DNA of 64,000 bases from Flavobacterium sp. J27. Its GTDB lineage: Bacteria; Bacteroidota; Bacteroidia; Flavobacteriales; Flavobacteriaceae. Below are positions 1 to 9,895 of this stretch, in pieces (position 1 is the first letter of the stretch; each line of letters begins with the position of its first letter). The position numbers and the translations under genes were made by a program. Below the pieces are notes generated by a model that ran no database searches, was not told the origin of the DNA, and saw only the letters and a program-made list of their open reading frames with translations. The stretch spans positions 70,513-134,512 of the forward strand of contig NZ_PJQW01000011.1 in NCBI RefSeq assembly GCF_004303025.1, written 5' to 3'.

Positions 1-1296
1 TGTTGTTTCATTGATATCTATTAAAGGGTTTTTGTTTTCTTCAAATCCTCCAGGTAACCAACGGAGCGACCCGTCATCATTATAGACTTTTCCGAGAGGC
101 GCTGTAGTAATGGAATTAAGAATAATACCACTATTATTTGGGTTATTATTTTGTGAAAATTGAAAAGAAGTATTAAAACCAATTTTCAACCAATCGTTTA
201 TTTTTTGATCGGCATTTAGTCTCAAACCGACTTTGTCATAATCTGAATTTTTGATAACACCTTTTGTGTTAATATAATTGATACTACTAAAGATGCTAAA
301 TTTATCATTACCAGAACTAATATTTAAAGCATGATTTTGCGTCTCTCCCGTTCTTAAAATTAAATCTTCCCAATCTATATAATTACCTGTTTGAATACTT
401 TCTAATTCTAATGCTGAGAATATTTCGCTATCTGGTCTGTAAATTCCTCCATTATTAGTTCTAAAAGCTTCTCTTTTTAATTGAGCAAATTCTTCTCCGC
501 TATAGATGTCAAAATTTCGATTAATAAATTGAATTCCAGAAAAACCGTTATAGGATACATTGGTCTTGCCTTCTTTACCTCTTTTTGTTGTAATTAAGAT
601 AACACCATTTGACGCTCTTGCACCATAAATAGATTGAGCAGCAGCATCTTTTAATACTTCTAAAGATTCGATATCGTTTGCATTAATATCGTTAATACTC
701 CCTATTCTTACACCATCGGCTATAACAATAGGATCGTTTCCTCCATTAATAGAGCGTTGTCCTCTAATACGAATGGTTGAAGAACCACCTGGTGCACCAC
801 TTGCTAAAGTGACTTGAACTCCAGCCGCTTTACCTCTTAGCATTTCTCCTACATCAGAAGTGGCTACTTTTGTTAAATCTTCTGATTTTACTCTAACTAC
901 AGAACTTATAATGTCGCTTTTCTTTTTTACACCATAACCTACTACAATTACTTCATCTAATTCAACATCAGAAGCTAATGTAGCATTAATTGTAATTTGA
1001 TTTCCAACTAATATTCTAGTATTCTTCATTCCTACATAAGAGAAGATAAGAAATTGTTCAGAAGTAGCTTCGATGGAATAGTTACCATCAAAATCTGTTG
1101 TTGTTCCTACAGTGGTGCCTTCTACGAAAACATTAGCTCCGAGTAAAGGTATTCCTGTGTCATCAAAAACAGTTCCTGTTATTTTTTTCTGCTGTGCATA
1201 TACATTTGTAAAAAAAATGCTTAATGCGAAAATACAGACTAGTCTTATTTTAGTATTAAACCATTGAAAAGTATTTTTTTTCATATCTATTTTCAT
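1..1296 (-). CDS. susC: SusC/RagA-family TonB-dependent outer-membrane receptor, 3' part outside the window
   Basis: The gene runs off the left edge; 432 codons are visible from the ATG at 1296 (a second in-frame ATG lies at 1284). Reading the minus strand gives a signal peptide ending near FFTNVYAQQ, then a carboxypeptidase-regulatory-like beta-sandwich (about residues 36-125), the link VDELDEVIVVGYG, and the TonB plug with the SusC hallmark KDAAAQSIYGARASNGVI at about residues 205-225. SusC proteins are TonB-driven pores that import oligosaccharides together with a SusD lipoprotein, which should lie beyond the left edge. It follows the hybrid sensor-regulator on the same strand after about 210 bases, so it probably has its own promoter controlled by that regulator. 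Family assignment is secure; the substrate is not. Confidence 0.93.
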   Translation of the reverse strand, partial: MKIDMKKNTFQWFNTKIRLVCIFALSIFFTNVYAQQKKITGTVFDDTGIPLLGANVFVEGTTVGTTTDFDGNYSIEATSEQFLIFSYVGMKNTRILVGNQITINATLASDVELDEVIVVGYGVKKKSDIISSVVRVKSEDLTKVATSDVGEMLRGKAAGVQVTLASGAPGGSSTIRIRGQRSINGGNDPIVIADGVRIGSINDINANDIESLEVLKDAAAQSIYGARASNGVILITTKRGKEGKTNVSYNGFSGIQFINRNFDIYSGEEFAQLKREAFRTNNGGIYRPDSEIFSALELESIQTGNYIDWEDLILRTGETQNHALNISSGNDKFSIFSSINYINTKGVIKNSDYDKVGLRLNADQKINDWLKIGFNTSFQFSQNNNPNNSGIILNSITTAPLGKVYNDDGSLRWLPGGFEENKNPLIDINETT

Positions 1297-1505
1297 ATTC
1301 GTAAAATAAATTAGTTAATTTAATATCATTTTGATAATACAAATATGATTTTAATATAACAAAACGAGGGATGAATATATTCGTTTATAGGGGTAAGAAT
1401 GTGTTAGTCTTCGCAAACGTTTGAAATTTAGTAATTTATAAAACTAATTGAAGTCTTAATGTATACAAAAAAACATAAAAAAGGTATTTTTAAAACGTAA
1501 AATCA

Positions 1506-4500
1506 CTATTCTTGTTCTGTTATATTTTGAGAATTTTTATAAACAGTAGGAGATACTTTATACATTTTCTTAAATTCTTTACTAAAGTGTTTTCGATCGT
1601 TAAAGCCTACTAAGAAGGCTACTTCAGAAATTGGATATGTTGTATTTAAAATGATATCTGAAGCTTTTTTCAAACGTAAATGTTTAATTAAACTAGCTAC
1701 AGAATGATTGGTAAGAGTACTTACTTTTTTATATAAAATTGTTCTACTCATTCCTATTTCAGTTACTAACATATTAACATCAAAGTCTGGATTTTCAAGA
1801 TTTTCCTCAATGATTTTCATTAATTTTTTAATAAAAATTTCTTCTGGAGTAGTTAACTTGTCTAAGTTAGAATCTACAATAAAATTCCCACTGTATTTTA
1901 GTTTTAATATTTCTTTTGCAGATAATAAATTAAGAATGGTTAGTTTTAAAACTTTGGTACTAAAAGGTTTTGAAATGTAAGCATCGGCACCGATAGATAA
2001 TCCTTCAATTTTGTTGTCTGTTGAAGCTTTTGCAGTTAATAAAATTACAGGTATATGATTTGTAGTTTCATTAGTTTTAATGTGTTTACATAATTCTAAA
2101 CCGTCCATTTCTGGCATCATAATATCGCTAATAATAATGTCTGGAATTTCTTTTTCCATGTAAAGTAGTGCTTCTTTGCCATTTGAAAAATCTAAAACAT
2201 TATACTCTTCATTTAGTATATTGATTATAAAATGTCTTACTTCATCATTGTCTTCAACAATTAAAACAGACTTCTTGTTGGCATCAAATTCTTTATTTAA
2301 ATCTTCTTCAATTGTTGTTTCAGAATTAATTGAAGGAATGTTTTCAGCATCAATTACTGTTTTTCTCTCTGTTGTGTCATTGTCAAAAATCTCATCATTG
2401 GTTAAATGTTTGTCTCCTAATTGTAACGCTATTTGAAAGACGGTGTTTGCCCAACTTTCTTTTTCTTCTGGAATTGTAATTTCTCCTTTATGAAGTTCTA
2501 CAATACTTTTTGATAGTGCTAATCCTACGCCACTTCCCATATTGTGAACACCTCGATCATCTACCTGAAAAAAACGATTGAAAATATTTCCTTTACTATT
2601 TTCAGGAATTCCTATGCCGTTATCTTTAATTTTTATAAATACTTTGTTTTCTAGTGTGTTACCTTGTTCAACCGCGAATACTATTTTGCCGTTTTTTTTA
2701 GTGAATTTAAAAGCATTAGAAAGGAGATTAAAAATCACTTTTTCCATTTGATTTTTGTCGAAATAAACAGGAATAGTGTTAGAGTTTAGAACAAATTTAT
2801 ATTCAATGTTTTTTTCAATAGCAAGTTCTTTGAAGGATTCATAAATTTCAAAACAGAAAGAAACAATGTCTTGTTTTTCACAATAAATTTTCATGTGACC
2901 TTTTTCTGCTTTTCTAAAATCTAATAATTCATTTACTAATTTTAATAAACGTTCTGAGTTGGATTGAATTGTTTTTAGTTTACTTTCTGTTTTGGCGTCA
3001 TTTTGAATGAGTGTTAGTAATTCTTCAACAGGTCCTTTTATTAAAGTTAAAGGAGTTCTTATTTCATGAGAAATATTGGTAAAGAAATTAAGTTGCATAT
3101 TTAAAATTTCTTGCTTTCTTTCATTTTCAACATGCTCTAAAAACATTTCTCTTCTTAATTTAATTCGATATCGGACAAAACGATATACTAAATAATTTCC
3201 TAATAAGAATAAAAGAGCGTATATAGTATAAGCCCACCAAGTTTTCCACCAAGGAGGCAGTATGGTAATTTTTAAAGTTTTAATTTTAGAATTCCATCCA
3301 CCATCTTCATTCGTAGCTTTTATAGATAACAAATATGTTCCAGGATTTAGGTTTGATAAATTAATTCTATTTTGTGTTCCTGTTAAATGCCATTGGTCTT
3401 TATTTAATGATCCATCTAATTTATAAGCGTATTTACTTTTTTTAGGATTTACAAAATTTAAACTACTAAATTCTAACCCGATATAACCTTGATCATAATT
3501 AATTGTAATTTGAGATGTTTCTGAAATAGGTTTGCTTAAAATGGAACTTTTTTGTCCTGATTCTATGATTTCATTATTAACAATAAGTTTTGTAAATACT
3601 ATTTCAGAATTATTCAATGCTTTAAACAACGTTTTAGGATTAAAAAACAACAACCCTTTTGAGGAACCAAAAGCTAACTTTTTATCATTAATTTTTATAC
3701 TCGAATTGTATGAAAATTGCTTTACCGAAACCCCGTCGTTTGAAGAATAGCGAGTGATTTCAAAATCTGACTTTTTTAACTCGCTAGAATTACTTTTTAC
3801 TTTTATTTTAAATAAAAAATCTTCAGCACTTACCCAAAGGTTTCCATCAGCATCTTCTGTGATGCTTTTAATAGTGGCATCGGTTAACCCTTTTGCTTTA
3901 TTTAATGTAAAAAAGGTTTCAGTTGCTTCATTTAAATAATATAAACCATCATAATCGGCACCAATCCATAATCTATTTTTAGAATCGGTAAACATAACTG
4001 TTAGACTATTATTATCTATTGATTTTTTAGTATTTGATCTGAATAATTTGGTAATCTTTTTTTGCTTTTTATCGAAATAGTTTAACCCGTTTTGTGTGGT
4101 AATCCAGATACCATCGTTACGATTTTCCAAATCCATAATAAAATTATCAGAAATTGAATGCTCGGAATCGTCATTTGTATAATTTTCTACAATACTGTTT
4201 TTGGTTATTTTTTTTAATCCATTTCCATTTGTGCCTACCCAAATGTCGCCATTATCTACAATTAAGGAAGTAATTGGTCTTTCATCTTGAATAGTATTAT
4301 CTGGACTTAGAGAAATTTGTGTAAAACGTTTCGTTTGTTTATTAAATCGAAATAAACCATTAAATGTACCACATAAGAGATTGTTGTTATCTTCGTTAAC
4401 TAAAGCGGTAATTAAATTTTTAGTCTTTTTGTCATCATTATCATCGATTCTGTAAAATAAAGAAACTTTGTTTTTAAAATCGAGATAGTTTATTCCACCA

Positions 4501-5654
4501 CCATAGGTTCCAATCCATAAAACATCATTGTTTTCTTGTACAATTGCATTTACAATAGAATTATTTAAACCAAAATTAGGACTTAACGTTTCACCTATTT
4601 TAGTAAAATTAGTATTTGCTTTATTATAAAAATTAATGCCACCTGCAGTAGTTCCTGTCCAAATGCAACCATTTCTATCTTTTAGAAAACAATTTAAATC
4701 ATTATCGCTTAAACTTAAATTGTTTAACGGATTGTGTTTATGTCTGGTAAATATTTTTTGGGTAGTATCAAAAACACTTAATCCATCTTTTGTGGCAAAC
4801 CAAATTGAGTGATCATTCAACTCAACAATATCGTTAATCCAATTAGAAGAAATAGAATTAGAATCATCGGAATGATTTTTATACTGTGTTAATGAATCCT
4901 TTTTTTTAGAATATAAGAAAGCGCCCATTGTTTCAGATGCAAACCAGAAATCACCAGCATCTGTTTTTAATGTTTTCCAGATTTTAGCCTTTAAAAATTC
5001 TGGATTATCTGTAAAAGCTTTTGGTAAATTGTTACTTTCTAGTGTTATTGGGTCAAAGCATTTTATCCCTTTTGATGTGCCTACTAAAATACCTAAATCT
5101 TTATCATAAAATAACGAAAGAACTCTACTTTTATTTAATTCAAAATTAACATCACCATTGATACTTTCTAATTTGGTTGTTTCTTTATTTAATTTTTTTA
5201 CACCTCCAAAAGTTCCTACCCAAACGTTTTTCTTTTCATCTTCAACAAATGAAGTAATATAATTTTTACCTCCTTTATCATTCGTAATATCAATGGCTAA
5301 AAAGTTATTTGAATTTTTATTGAAGCAATTCACTCCATGATTGGTTCCAATCCAAAGATTCTCCTCACTGTCTTCAAAAATAACATTGATGTGATTGTTA
5401 CTGATGCTTCCTATAACTTCTTTATCTCTGATATATCGATTAAAACTATACCCGTCATATCGAAATAATCCATTTTCGGTTCCAATCCAAATAAAACCTT
5501 TCTTACTCTGAATCATGCTTGAAATCATGCTAGGTGAAAAGTCTTCGTCATAATTAATTTGGTCAAAATATAATGTAGATTCTTGAGCTGAACTATTTAG
5601 AAAGTTCATAAAAAAGATAAAAAGAATAATTATATTTTTCTTGAAATGAATCAT
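1506..5654 (-). CDS. Hybrid two-component system sensor kinase/AraC-type regulator of PUL type
   Basis: A 1382-residue one-protein phosphorelay. In order: a signal peptide (MIHFKKNIIILFIFFMNFLN onward), two propellers of repeats such as GLFRYDGYSFNRY and IWIGTENGLF (about 35-690), a Y_Y_Y domain (about 745-800), one membrane helix (about 805-828), a HisKA domain with phosphoacceptor His863 in NISHEIRTPL, an HATPase domain with DNGIGIP and GSGVGLALSK, a receiver with phosphoacceptor Asp1177 in ISDIMMPEMDG, and a C-terminal AraC-type HTH. The family senses a glycan fragment in the periplasm and activates its PUL. Its position between the uronate-catabolism genes and susC suggests it controls this locus. 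It starts 79 bases after the aldolase gene and may be cotranscribed with it. The ligand is unknown. Confidence 0.95.
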   Translation of the reverse strand: MIHFKKNIIILFIFFMNFLNSSAQESTLYFDQINYDEDFSPSMISSMIQSKKGFIWIGTENGLFRYDGYSFNRYIRDKEVIGSISNNHINVIFEDSEENLWIGTNHGVNCFNKNSNNFLAIDITNDKGGKNYITSFVEDEKKNVWVGTFGGVKKLNKETTKLESINGDVNFELNKSRVLSLFYDKDLGILVGTSKGIKCFDPITLESNNLPKAFTDNPEFLKAKIWKTLKTDAGDFWFASETMGAFLYSKKKDSLTQYKNHSDDSNSISSNWINDIVELNDHSIWFATKDGLSVFDTTQKIFTRHKHNPLNNLSLSDNDLNCFLKDRNGCIWTGTTAGGINFYNKANTNFTKIGETLSPNFGLNNSIVNAIVQENNDVLWIGTYGGGINYLDFKNKVSLFYRIDDNDDKKTKNLITALVNEDNNNLLCGTFNGLFRFNKQTKRFTQISLSPDNTIQDERPITSLIVDNGDIWVGTNGNGLKKITKNSIVENYTNDDSEHSISDNFIMDLENRNDGIWITTQNGLNYFDKKQKKITKLFRSNTKKSIDNNSLTVMFTDSKNRLWIGADYDGLYYLNEATETFFTLNKAKGLTDATIKSITEDADGNLWVSAEDFLFKIKVKSNSSELKKSDFEITRYSSNDGVSVKQFSYNSSIKINDKKLAFGSSKGLLFFNPKTLFKALNNSEIVFTKLIVNNEIIESGQKSSILSKPISETSQITINYDQGYIGLEFSSLNFVNPKKSKYAYKLDGSLNKDQWHLTGTQNRINLSNLNPGTYLLSIKATNEDGGWNSKIKTLKITILPPWWKTWWAYTIYALLFLLGNYLVYRFVRYRIKLRREMFLEHVENERKQEILNMQLNFFTNISHEIRTPLTLIKGPVEELLTLIQNDAKTESKLKTIQSNSERLLKLVNELLDFRKAEKGHMKIYCEKQDIVSFCFEIYESFKELAIEKNIEYKFVLNSNTIPVYFDKNQMEKVIFNLLSNAFKFTKKNGKIVFAVEQGNTLENKVFIKIKDNGIGIPENSKGNIFNRFFQVDDRGVHNMGSGVGLALSKSIVELHKGEITIPEEKESWANTVFQIALQLGDKHLTNDEIFDNDTTERKTVIDAENIPSINSETTIEEDLNKEFDANKKSVLIVEDNDEVRHFIINILNEEYNVLDFSNGKEALLYMEKEIPDIIISDIMMPEMDGLELCKHIKTNETTNHIPVILLTAKASTDNKIEGLSIGADAYISKPFSTKVLKLTILNLLSAKEILKLKYSGNFIVDSNLDKLTTPEEIFIKKLMKIIEENLENPDFDVNMLVTEIGMSRTILYKKVSTLTNHSVASLIKHLRLKKASDIILNTTYPISEVAFLVGFNDRKHFSKEFKKMYKVSPTVYKNSQNITEQE

Positions 5655-5733
5655 AATGAACTATTATTTGAATTGAGAAATATATTAAAAGTAATAAAGT
5701 AAAATGTAATTTACCATTTTGATTGAATGATAT

Positions 5734-6405
5734 TTACTTAGTTTTAATAGATTCTATAATTTGAATAACATTTTTTACTTCATCTGTTAATGAGTTAAAA
5801 TTCCGATTATCAATAATTTCTTTGGAGATTAATTTGGAACCCATTCCTACACAAGTAACTCCAGCATCAAACCATTCTTGTATGTTTTTTTTGATAGGAA
5901 GCACACCTCCTGTTGGCATAATAGATGTCCAAGGTTGTGGTCCTTTTATGCTTTTAACGAAAGCAGAACCATAGGATTCTCCAGGAAATAATTTAATGAT
6001 TTCGCAACCCATTTCTTCCGCTTGAGCAATCTCTGTAAGCGTGGCACAACCAGGAAGCCATAGAACTTTTCTACGATTACAAACAATGGCAATATCTTCT
6101 CGAAAAACGGGTGTTACAATAAAATTAGCACCTAATTGCATGTATACAGAAGCTGAAGCTGCATCAGTAATAGAACCTACTCCTAAAATTAACTCTGGTA
6201 ATTCAACTCTTGCATATTTAACTAAAGAAGCAAACACTTCATGAGCAAAATCACCACGAGACGTAAACTCAATTACTTTGGCTCCACCTTCATAGCAAGC
6301 TCGAATTATATTTTTACTTACCTCAATATCATGATGATAAAACAAAGGGACAAGTCCCGTTTCATTCATCTTGGTAACTACTTGAATTCTTGTAAATTGC
6401 CCCAT
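5734..6405 (-). CDS. kdgA: KDPG/KHG aldolase (2-dehydro-3-deoxy-phosphogluconate aldolase)
   Basis: A 223-residue TIM-barrel class I aldolase that splits 2-keto-3-deoxy-6-phosphogluconate into pyruvate and glyceraldehyde-3-phosphate in the cytosol. Visible hallmarks are the catalytic glutamate in VIEFTSRG (Glu46), the GVGSIT phosphate-side motif, and the Schiff-base lysine in EIIKLFPGE (Lys138), followed by MPTGGV. Length is normal for the family. It is last of four tightly packed catabolic genes on this strand, 20 bases after the KDG kinase gene, and supplies the final step of the mannonate-to-pyruvate route encoded upstream. A KHG-cleaving side activity is common in the family. Confidence 0.93.
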   Translation of the reverse strand: MGQFTRIQVVTKMNETGLVPLFYHHDIEVSKNIIRACYEGGAKVIEFTSRGDFAHEVFASLVKYARVELPELILGVGSITDAASASVYMQLGANFIVTPVFREDIAIVCNRRKVLWLPGCATLTEIAQAEEMGCEIIKLFPGESYGSAFVKSIKGPQPWTSIMPTGGVLPIKKNIQEWFDAGVTCVGMGSKLISKEIIDNRNFNSLTDEVKNVIQIIESIKTK

Positions 6406-6425
6406 TTTCTATCTAATTTAACTAT

Positions 6426-7448
6426 TTAGCGATTAACTTTTCCAGAAAGATTGCCATTTAGTGCATTTTGTACTTCTTCTAAACTAATCCAATTTGTATC
6501 TCCTTTTATGGTATGTTTTAAAATGCAAGAAATTGTAGCAAAATCAATAATTTGTTGTTTGATAAATGATTCGTTCAACAAACCAAATAATAAACCTGCC
6601 ATAAAAGCATCGCCAGTTCCTATTCTATCTAAAACAGGAGTTACATCTTTTAATGGTGTAACATAAACTTGATTTCCGTCGTATAAAACACCACCAATTT
6701 GTTGGTAATCATGATTTATAGAATAGCGAAGGGTAGTGCTCATATATTCTAAAGTAGGACATAGCTTAAAAATAGTATCATATTGTTTGTTTAAACCATC
6801 TATTTCTTGATAATTAGGGTTTATTTTTTCTTGTCCCAACATAAAAAGTGCTGTATCAATATCTCCTAAAATAACATGACAATAACTTAGTAATTTAGGC
6901 ATTATTTCAAAAGGTTCTCGACCATATTTCCATAGTTTTGCTCTATAATTTAAATCACAACTAATTTTTACACCTGCTTTTTGAGCAAATTGTAAGGCTT
7001 CTAAACAAACATCAGCAGTACTTTTAGAAAGCGCAGGTGTAATTCCGCTCCAATGAAAAATACTAACGTTTTTAAAAATTTCTTCCCAATTGATTTCGTT
7101 AGTTTTGATGTTAGTCATCGCACTATTTGAACGATCATAAATTACATTACTGGATCTTAAACTAGAACCTTCTTCCAAAAAATAAATACCTAATCTATCA
7201 TCAGAAAAAGTAATATGTTTTGTTTCAATTGAATGCTTCTTTAGTTCCTTTAAAGCACTTTTACCCAAATCGTTATTGGATAAAATAGTAACCATTTCCG
7301 TTTCAATTCCAAAATTAGCTAACGAAACCGCTACATTAAATTCGCTTCCTCCAAAAGATAGGTTAAAAGTATTCGTTTGAGAAAAACGCAATTTATTTTC
7401 AGTTGAAAGACGCATTAAAATTTCTCCAAAAGTGATTACTTTACGCAT
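6426..7448 (-). CDS. kdgK: 2-keto-3-deoxygluconate kinase, PfkB family
   Basis: A 340-residue ribokinase/PfkB-fold sugar kinase. The substrate-side motif GGSEFNVAVSLA lies at about 33-44 and the PfkB signature DRIGTGDAFMAGLLFG at about 274-289, with catalytic base Asp280. PfkB enzymes phosphorylate several sugars; KDG is assigned because the gene lies between mannonate dehydratase, which makes KDG, and KDPG aldolase, which consumes the phosphorylated product. It is 19 bases downstream of uxuA and 20 bases upstream of the aldolase gene, so one transcript is likely. Several kinases of this subgroup are longer than ribokinase, as here. Confidence 0.9.
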   Translation of the reverse strand: MRKVITFGEILMRLSTENKLRFSQTNTFNLSFGGSEFNVAVSLANFGIETEMVTILSNNDLGKSALKELKKHSIETKHITFSDDRLGIYFLEEGSSLRSSNVIYDRSNSAMTNIKTNEINWEEIFKNVSIFHWSGITPALSKSTADVCLEALQFAQKAGVKISCDLNYRAKLWKYGREPFEIMPKLLSYCHVILGDIDTALFMLGQEKINPNYQEIDGLNKQYDTIFKLCPTLEYMSTTLRYSINHDYQQIGGVLYDGNQVYVTPLKDVTPVLDRIGTGDAFMAGLLFGLLNESFIKQQIIDFATISCILKHTIKGDTNWISLEEVQNALNGNLSGKVNR

Positions 7449-7467
7449 TTCTCTTCAGGTTTTTAAA

Positions 7468-8646
7468 TTAAACTAAGCTTTTAGAAACTCCTAATTCTAG
7501 CCCTCTTATTTCGGCTAGTCCTCTTAGTCTTCCAATAGCCGAATATCCAGGATTTGTTTTCTTGTTTAAATCGTCAAGCATTTGATGGCCGTGATCTGGT
7601 CGCATTGGAATTAAAGCATCTTTTCTTCCTTCCAGTTTTCTTCTTCTTTCTTCCAAAATAACTTCTTTCACAACATTGAACATATCAACATCTCCTTCCA
7701 AATGGTTAGCTTCGAAGAAATTTCCTTTCTCATCTCGTTTTGTACTTCTTAAATGTAAGAAATGCACACGATTTGCAAATCTTTTAAAAATTTGTACCAA
7801 ATTATTGTCTTCTCTTACACCTAATGAACCAGTACAAAAGGTAATCCCATTAGAAATATGAGGTACTTGTGAAAACAAATAAGCATAATCTTCTTCTGTA
7901 CTAACCACTCTTGGTAAGCCTAAGATAGGATAAGGAGGGTCGTCTGGATGAATGCACATTAAAACGTTATGTTCGGCAGCAGTAGGTATAATTTCTTTTA
8001 AGAATTCTACTAAATTATCTCTTAATTTTGAAGCATCAATAGTGGCATAGGTATCTAGAATAGATTGAAATTGTTCTAAAGTATAGCCTTCTTCTGCACC
8101 AGGTAAACCAGCAATAATATTTTTAATTAATTGCTTTTTTTCCGCTTCGGTAAGTTGGTCAAAATAAACTTTTGCCTCTTCTTTTTGTGCTGTCGAATAC
8201 TCATTTACTGCACTAGATCTTTTCAATAAATACAATTCAAATGCGGCAAAAGCGGTAACATCAAATCGAAGGGCTTCAGAACCGTCTTCTACAACATAAT
8301 TTAAATCAGTTCTAGTCCAATCTAAGACAGGCATAAAGTTGTAACAAACAATATGAACACCACATTTTGCTAAATTTTCGATACTCTTTTTATAATTTTC
8401 GATATAAACTTGAAAATCTCCTGAACGGGTTTTTATATTTTCATGTACAGGTATACTTTCTACGACACTCCAAGTTAAACCTGCTTTTTCAATGATTTTT
8501 TTTCTTTCTGTAATTTCTTCAACGGTCCAAATTGTTCCGTTGGGAATATGATGTAAAGCAGAAACTATTCCTGTTGCACCAGCTTGCTTAATATCTGATA
8601 ATGTTACAGAATCTTTTGGTCCGTACCAACGCCAAGTTTGTTCCAT
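7468..8646 (-). CDS. uxuA: Mannonate dehydratase
   Basis: A 392-residue xylose-isomerase-like TIM-barrel enzyme that dehydrates D-mannonate to 2-keto-3-deoxygluconate, normally with Mn2+ or Fe2+. It opens with [20 protein letters not shown], typical of UxuA, and carries [33 protein letters not shown] and MRPDHGHQM with conserved metal-site histidines and acids. Length matches the family. It begins 15 bases after the SDR gene and precedes the KDG kinase gene by 19 bases. Its presence points to glucuronate or fructuronate as the sugar acid, since alginate catabolism reaches KDG by a different reductase without UxuA. Confidence 0.96.
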   Translation of the reverse strand: MEQTWRWYGPKDSVTLSDIKQAGATGIVSALHHIPNGTIWTVEEITERKKIIEKAGLTWSVVESIPVHENIKTRSGDFQVYIENYKKSIENLAKCGVHIVCYNFMPVLDWTRTDLNYVVEDGSEALRFDVTAFAAFELYLLKRSSAVNEYSTAQKEEAKVYFDQLTEAEKKQLIKNIIAGLPGAEEGYTLEQFQSILDTYATIDASKLRDNLVEFLKEIIPTAAEHNVLMCIHPDDPPYPILGLPRVVSTEEDYAYLFSQVPHISNGITFCTGSLGVREDNNLVQIFKRFANRVHFLHLRSTKRDEKGNFFEANHLEGDVDMFNVVKEVILEERRRKLEGRKDALIPMRPDHGHQMLDDLNKKTNPGYSAIGRLRGLAEIRGLELGVSKSLV

Positions 8647-8661
8647 TTTTATTCTTTTTAA

Positions 8662-9489
8662 TTATACACCACTAAAAGCACTAAATCCACCATCAATAGG
8701 AATAACAATACCCGTTACAAAAGAAGATGTTTCATCACATAGATAAAGGGTTGTACTGATTAAATCTTCAGGTTCTCCAAATCTTCCCAGAGGTGTTTGT
8801 CCTATAATTGTTTTTCCTCTTTCGGTTAAATTACCGTTTTCAATAGTCAATAAGGAGCGATTTTGATCTGTTAAGAAAAAACCTGGAGCAATGGCATTCA
8901 CTCTAATTCCAACTTTAGAAAAATAAACAGCGAGCCATTGGGTGAAATTTGAAACAGCAGCTTTAGCTCCACTATAAGCTGGAATTTTAGTTAATGGAGT
9001 GAAAGCATTCATAGAAGAAATGTTTAAAACACTACATCCTTTTTTACCTATCATATCTTTTGAAAAAACTTGAGTAGGAAGTAAAGTGCCTATAAAATTT
9101 AAATCAAAAACAAATTTGATGCCTTCTGTGTCTAAATCAAAAAAAGTTTTAAATCCATCGGTTTCATTTTTTAAGTCATCTTCTAAGAAAAAAGGATTAG
9201 ATGTTGTTCCTAAAGGATGATTTCCACCTGCTCCATTAATTAAAATATCGCAACTTCCTATTTTTTGATGTATTATTTCTTTTGCCTTTTCCAATGATTC
9301 TTTTTGTAAAACATTTGCCACAACTCCAATTGCACTTCCACCTTCAGAATTAATTTCTGCAGCTATCTTTGTAATAACATCTAATTTTAAATCAAGTAAT
9401 GCAATTTTAAACCCTTGTTTTGCTAAAGCTTTTGCAAGTGTACTGCACAATACACCTCCTGCACCTGTAATTACAACTACCTTACTCAT
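8662..9489 (-). CDS. SDR-family oxidoreductase, probable D-mannonate (fructuronate) dehydrogenase
   Basis: A 275-residue classical short-chain dehydrogenase: an NAD(P)-binding motif GAGGVLCSTLA at about 9-19, NGAGG at about 85-89, and catalytic Ser159, Tyr172 and Lys176 in YSGAKAAVSNF. It is first in the minus-strand operon and ends 15 bases before uxuA. In Bacteroidota an SDR beside uxuA commonly takes the UxuB role, reducing D-fructuronate to D-mannonate, although it is unrelated to the classical long-chain E. coli UxuB. The fold is certain; the substrate is inferred from position. A uronate isomerase (uxaC) is not seen in the window. Confidence 0.85.
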   Translation of the reverse strand: MSKVVVITGAGGVLCSTLAKALAKQGFKIALLDLKLDVITKIAAEINSEGGSAIGVVANVLQKESLEKAKEIIHQKIGSCDILINGAGGNHPLGTTSNPFFLEDDLKNETDGFKTFFDLDTEGIKFVFDLNFIGTLLPTQVFSKDMIGKKGCSVLNISSMNAFTPLTKIPAYSGAKAAVSNFTQWLAVYFSKVGIRVNAIAPGFFLTDQNRSLLTIENGNLTERGKTIIGQTPLGRFGEPEDLISTTLYLCDETSSFVTGIVIPIDGGFSAFSGV

Positions 9490-9895
9490 TCTGTATTTTT
9501 ATTTTCTTAAATTATTACAAAAATAGCTTTAGCTCTTGGAAAGCATTGTATTAAAAATGTTTTTTTAGGGGTAAAGATGTACATTGTTACCTTTAAAATA
9601 AATATTAATTTATAAATAGTATTAAGCTTAAATCTAACTTCTATAGATTAAATGATTGTTATCATCAAGTTTTAAAATTTTAAAAATTGATTTATTTTTT
9701 TCTCTCTTTTATGAATAAGATAAAATGATATTGGTATTTTTATTAATCTGGTAATTGAACAAGTGTTTTTTTGTGGTATTTAGAAGAAGTGTACATTTTT
9801 TCCCCTAAACAAAAATAATTAAACCCCATTATATTATTAATTATTTCAAATTTTGCTAAAATGAAATTTTGAATTTAAAACTAAAACGATTAAGT
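9490..9895. promoter_or_regulatory. Divergent intergenic region of the carbohydrate locus
   Basis: About 400 AT-rich bases separate the start of the SDR gene (minus) from the start of the surface lipoprotein (plus). No coding frame or strong hairpin was found. Both operon promoters and the hybrid regulator's binding site are expected here, but no motif could be assigned with confidence. Confidence 0.5.
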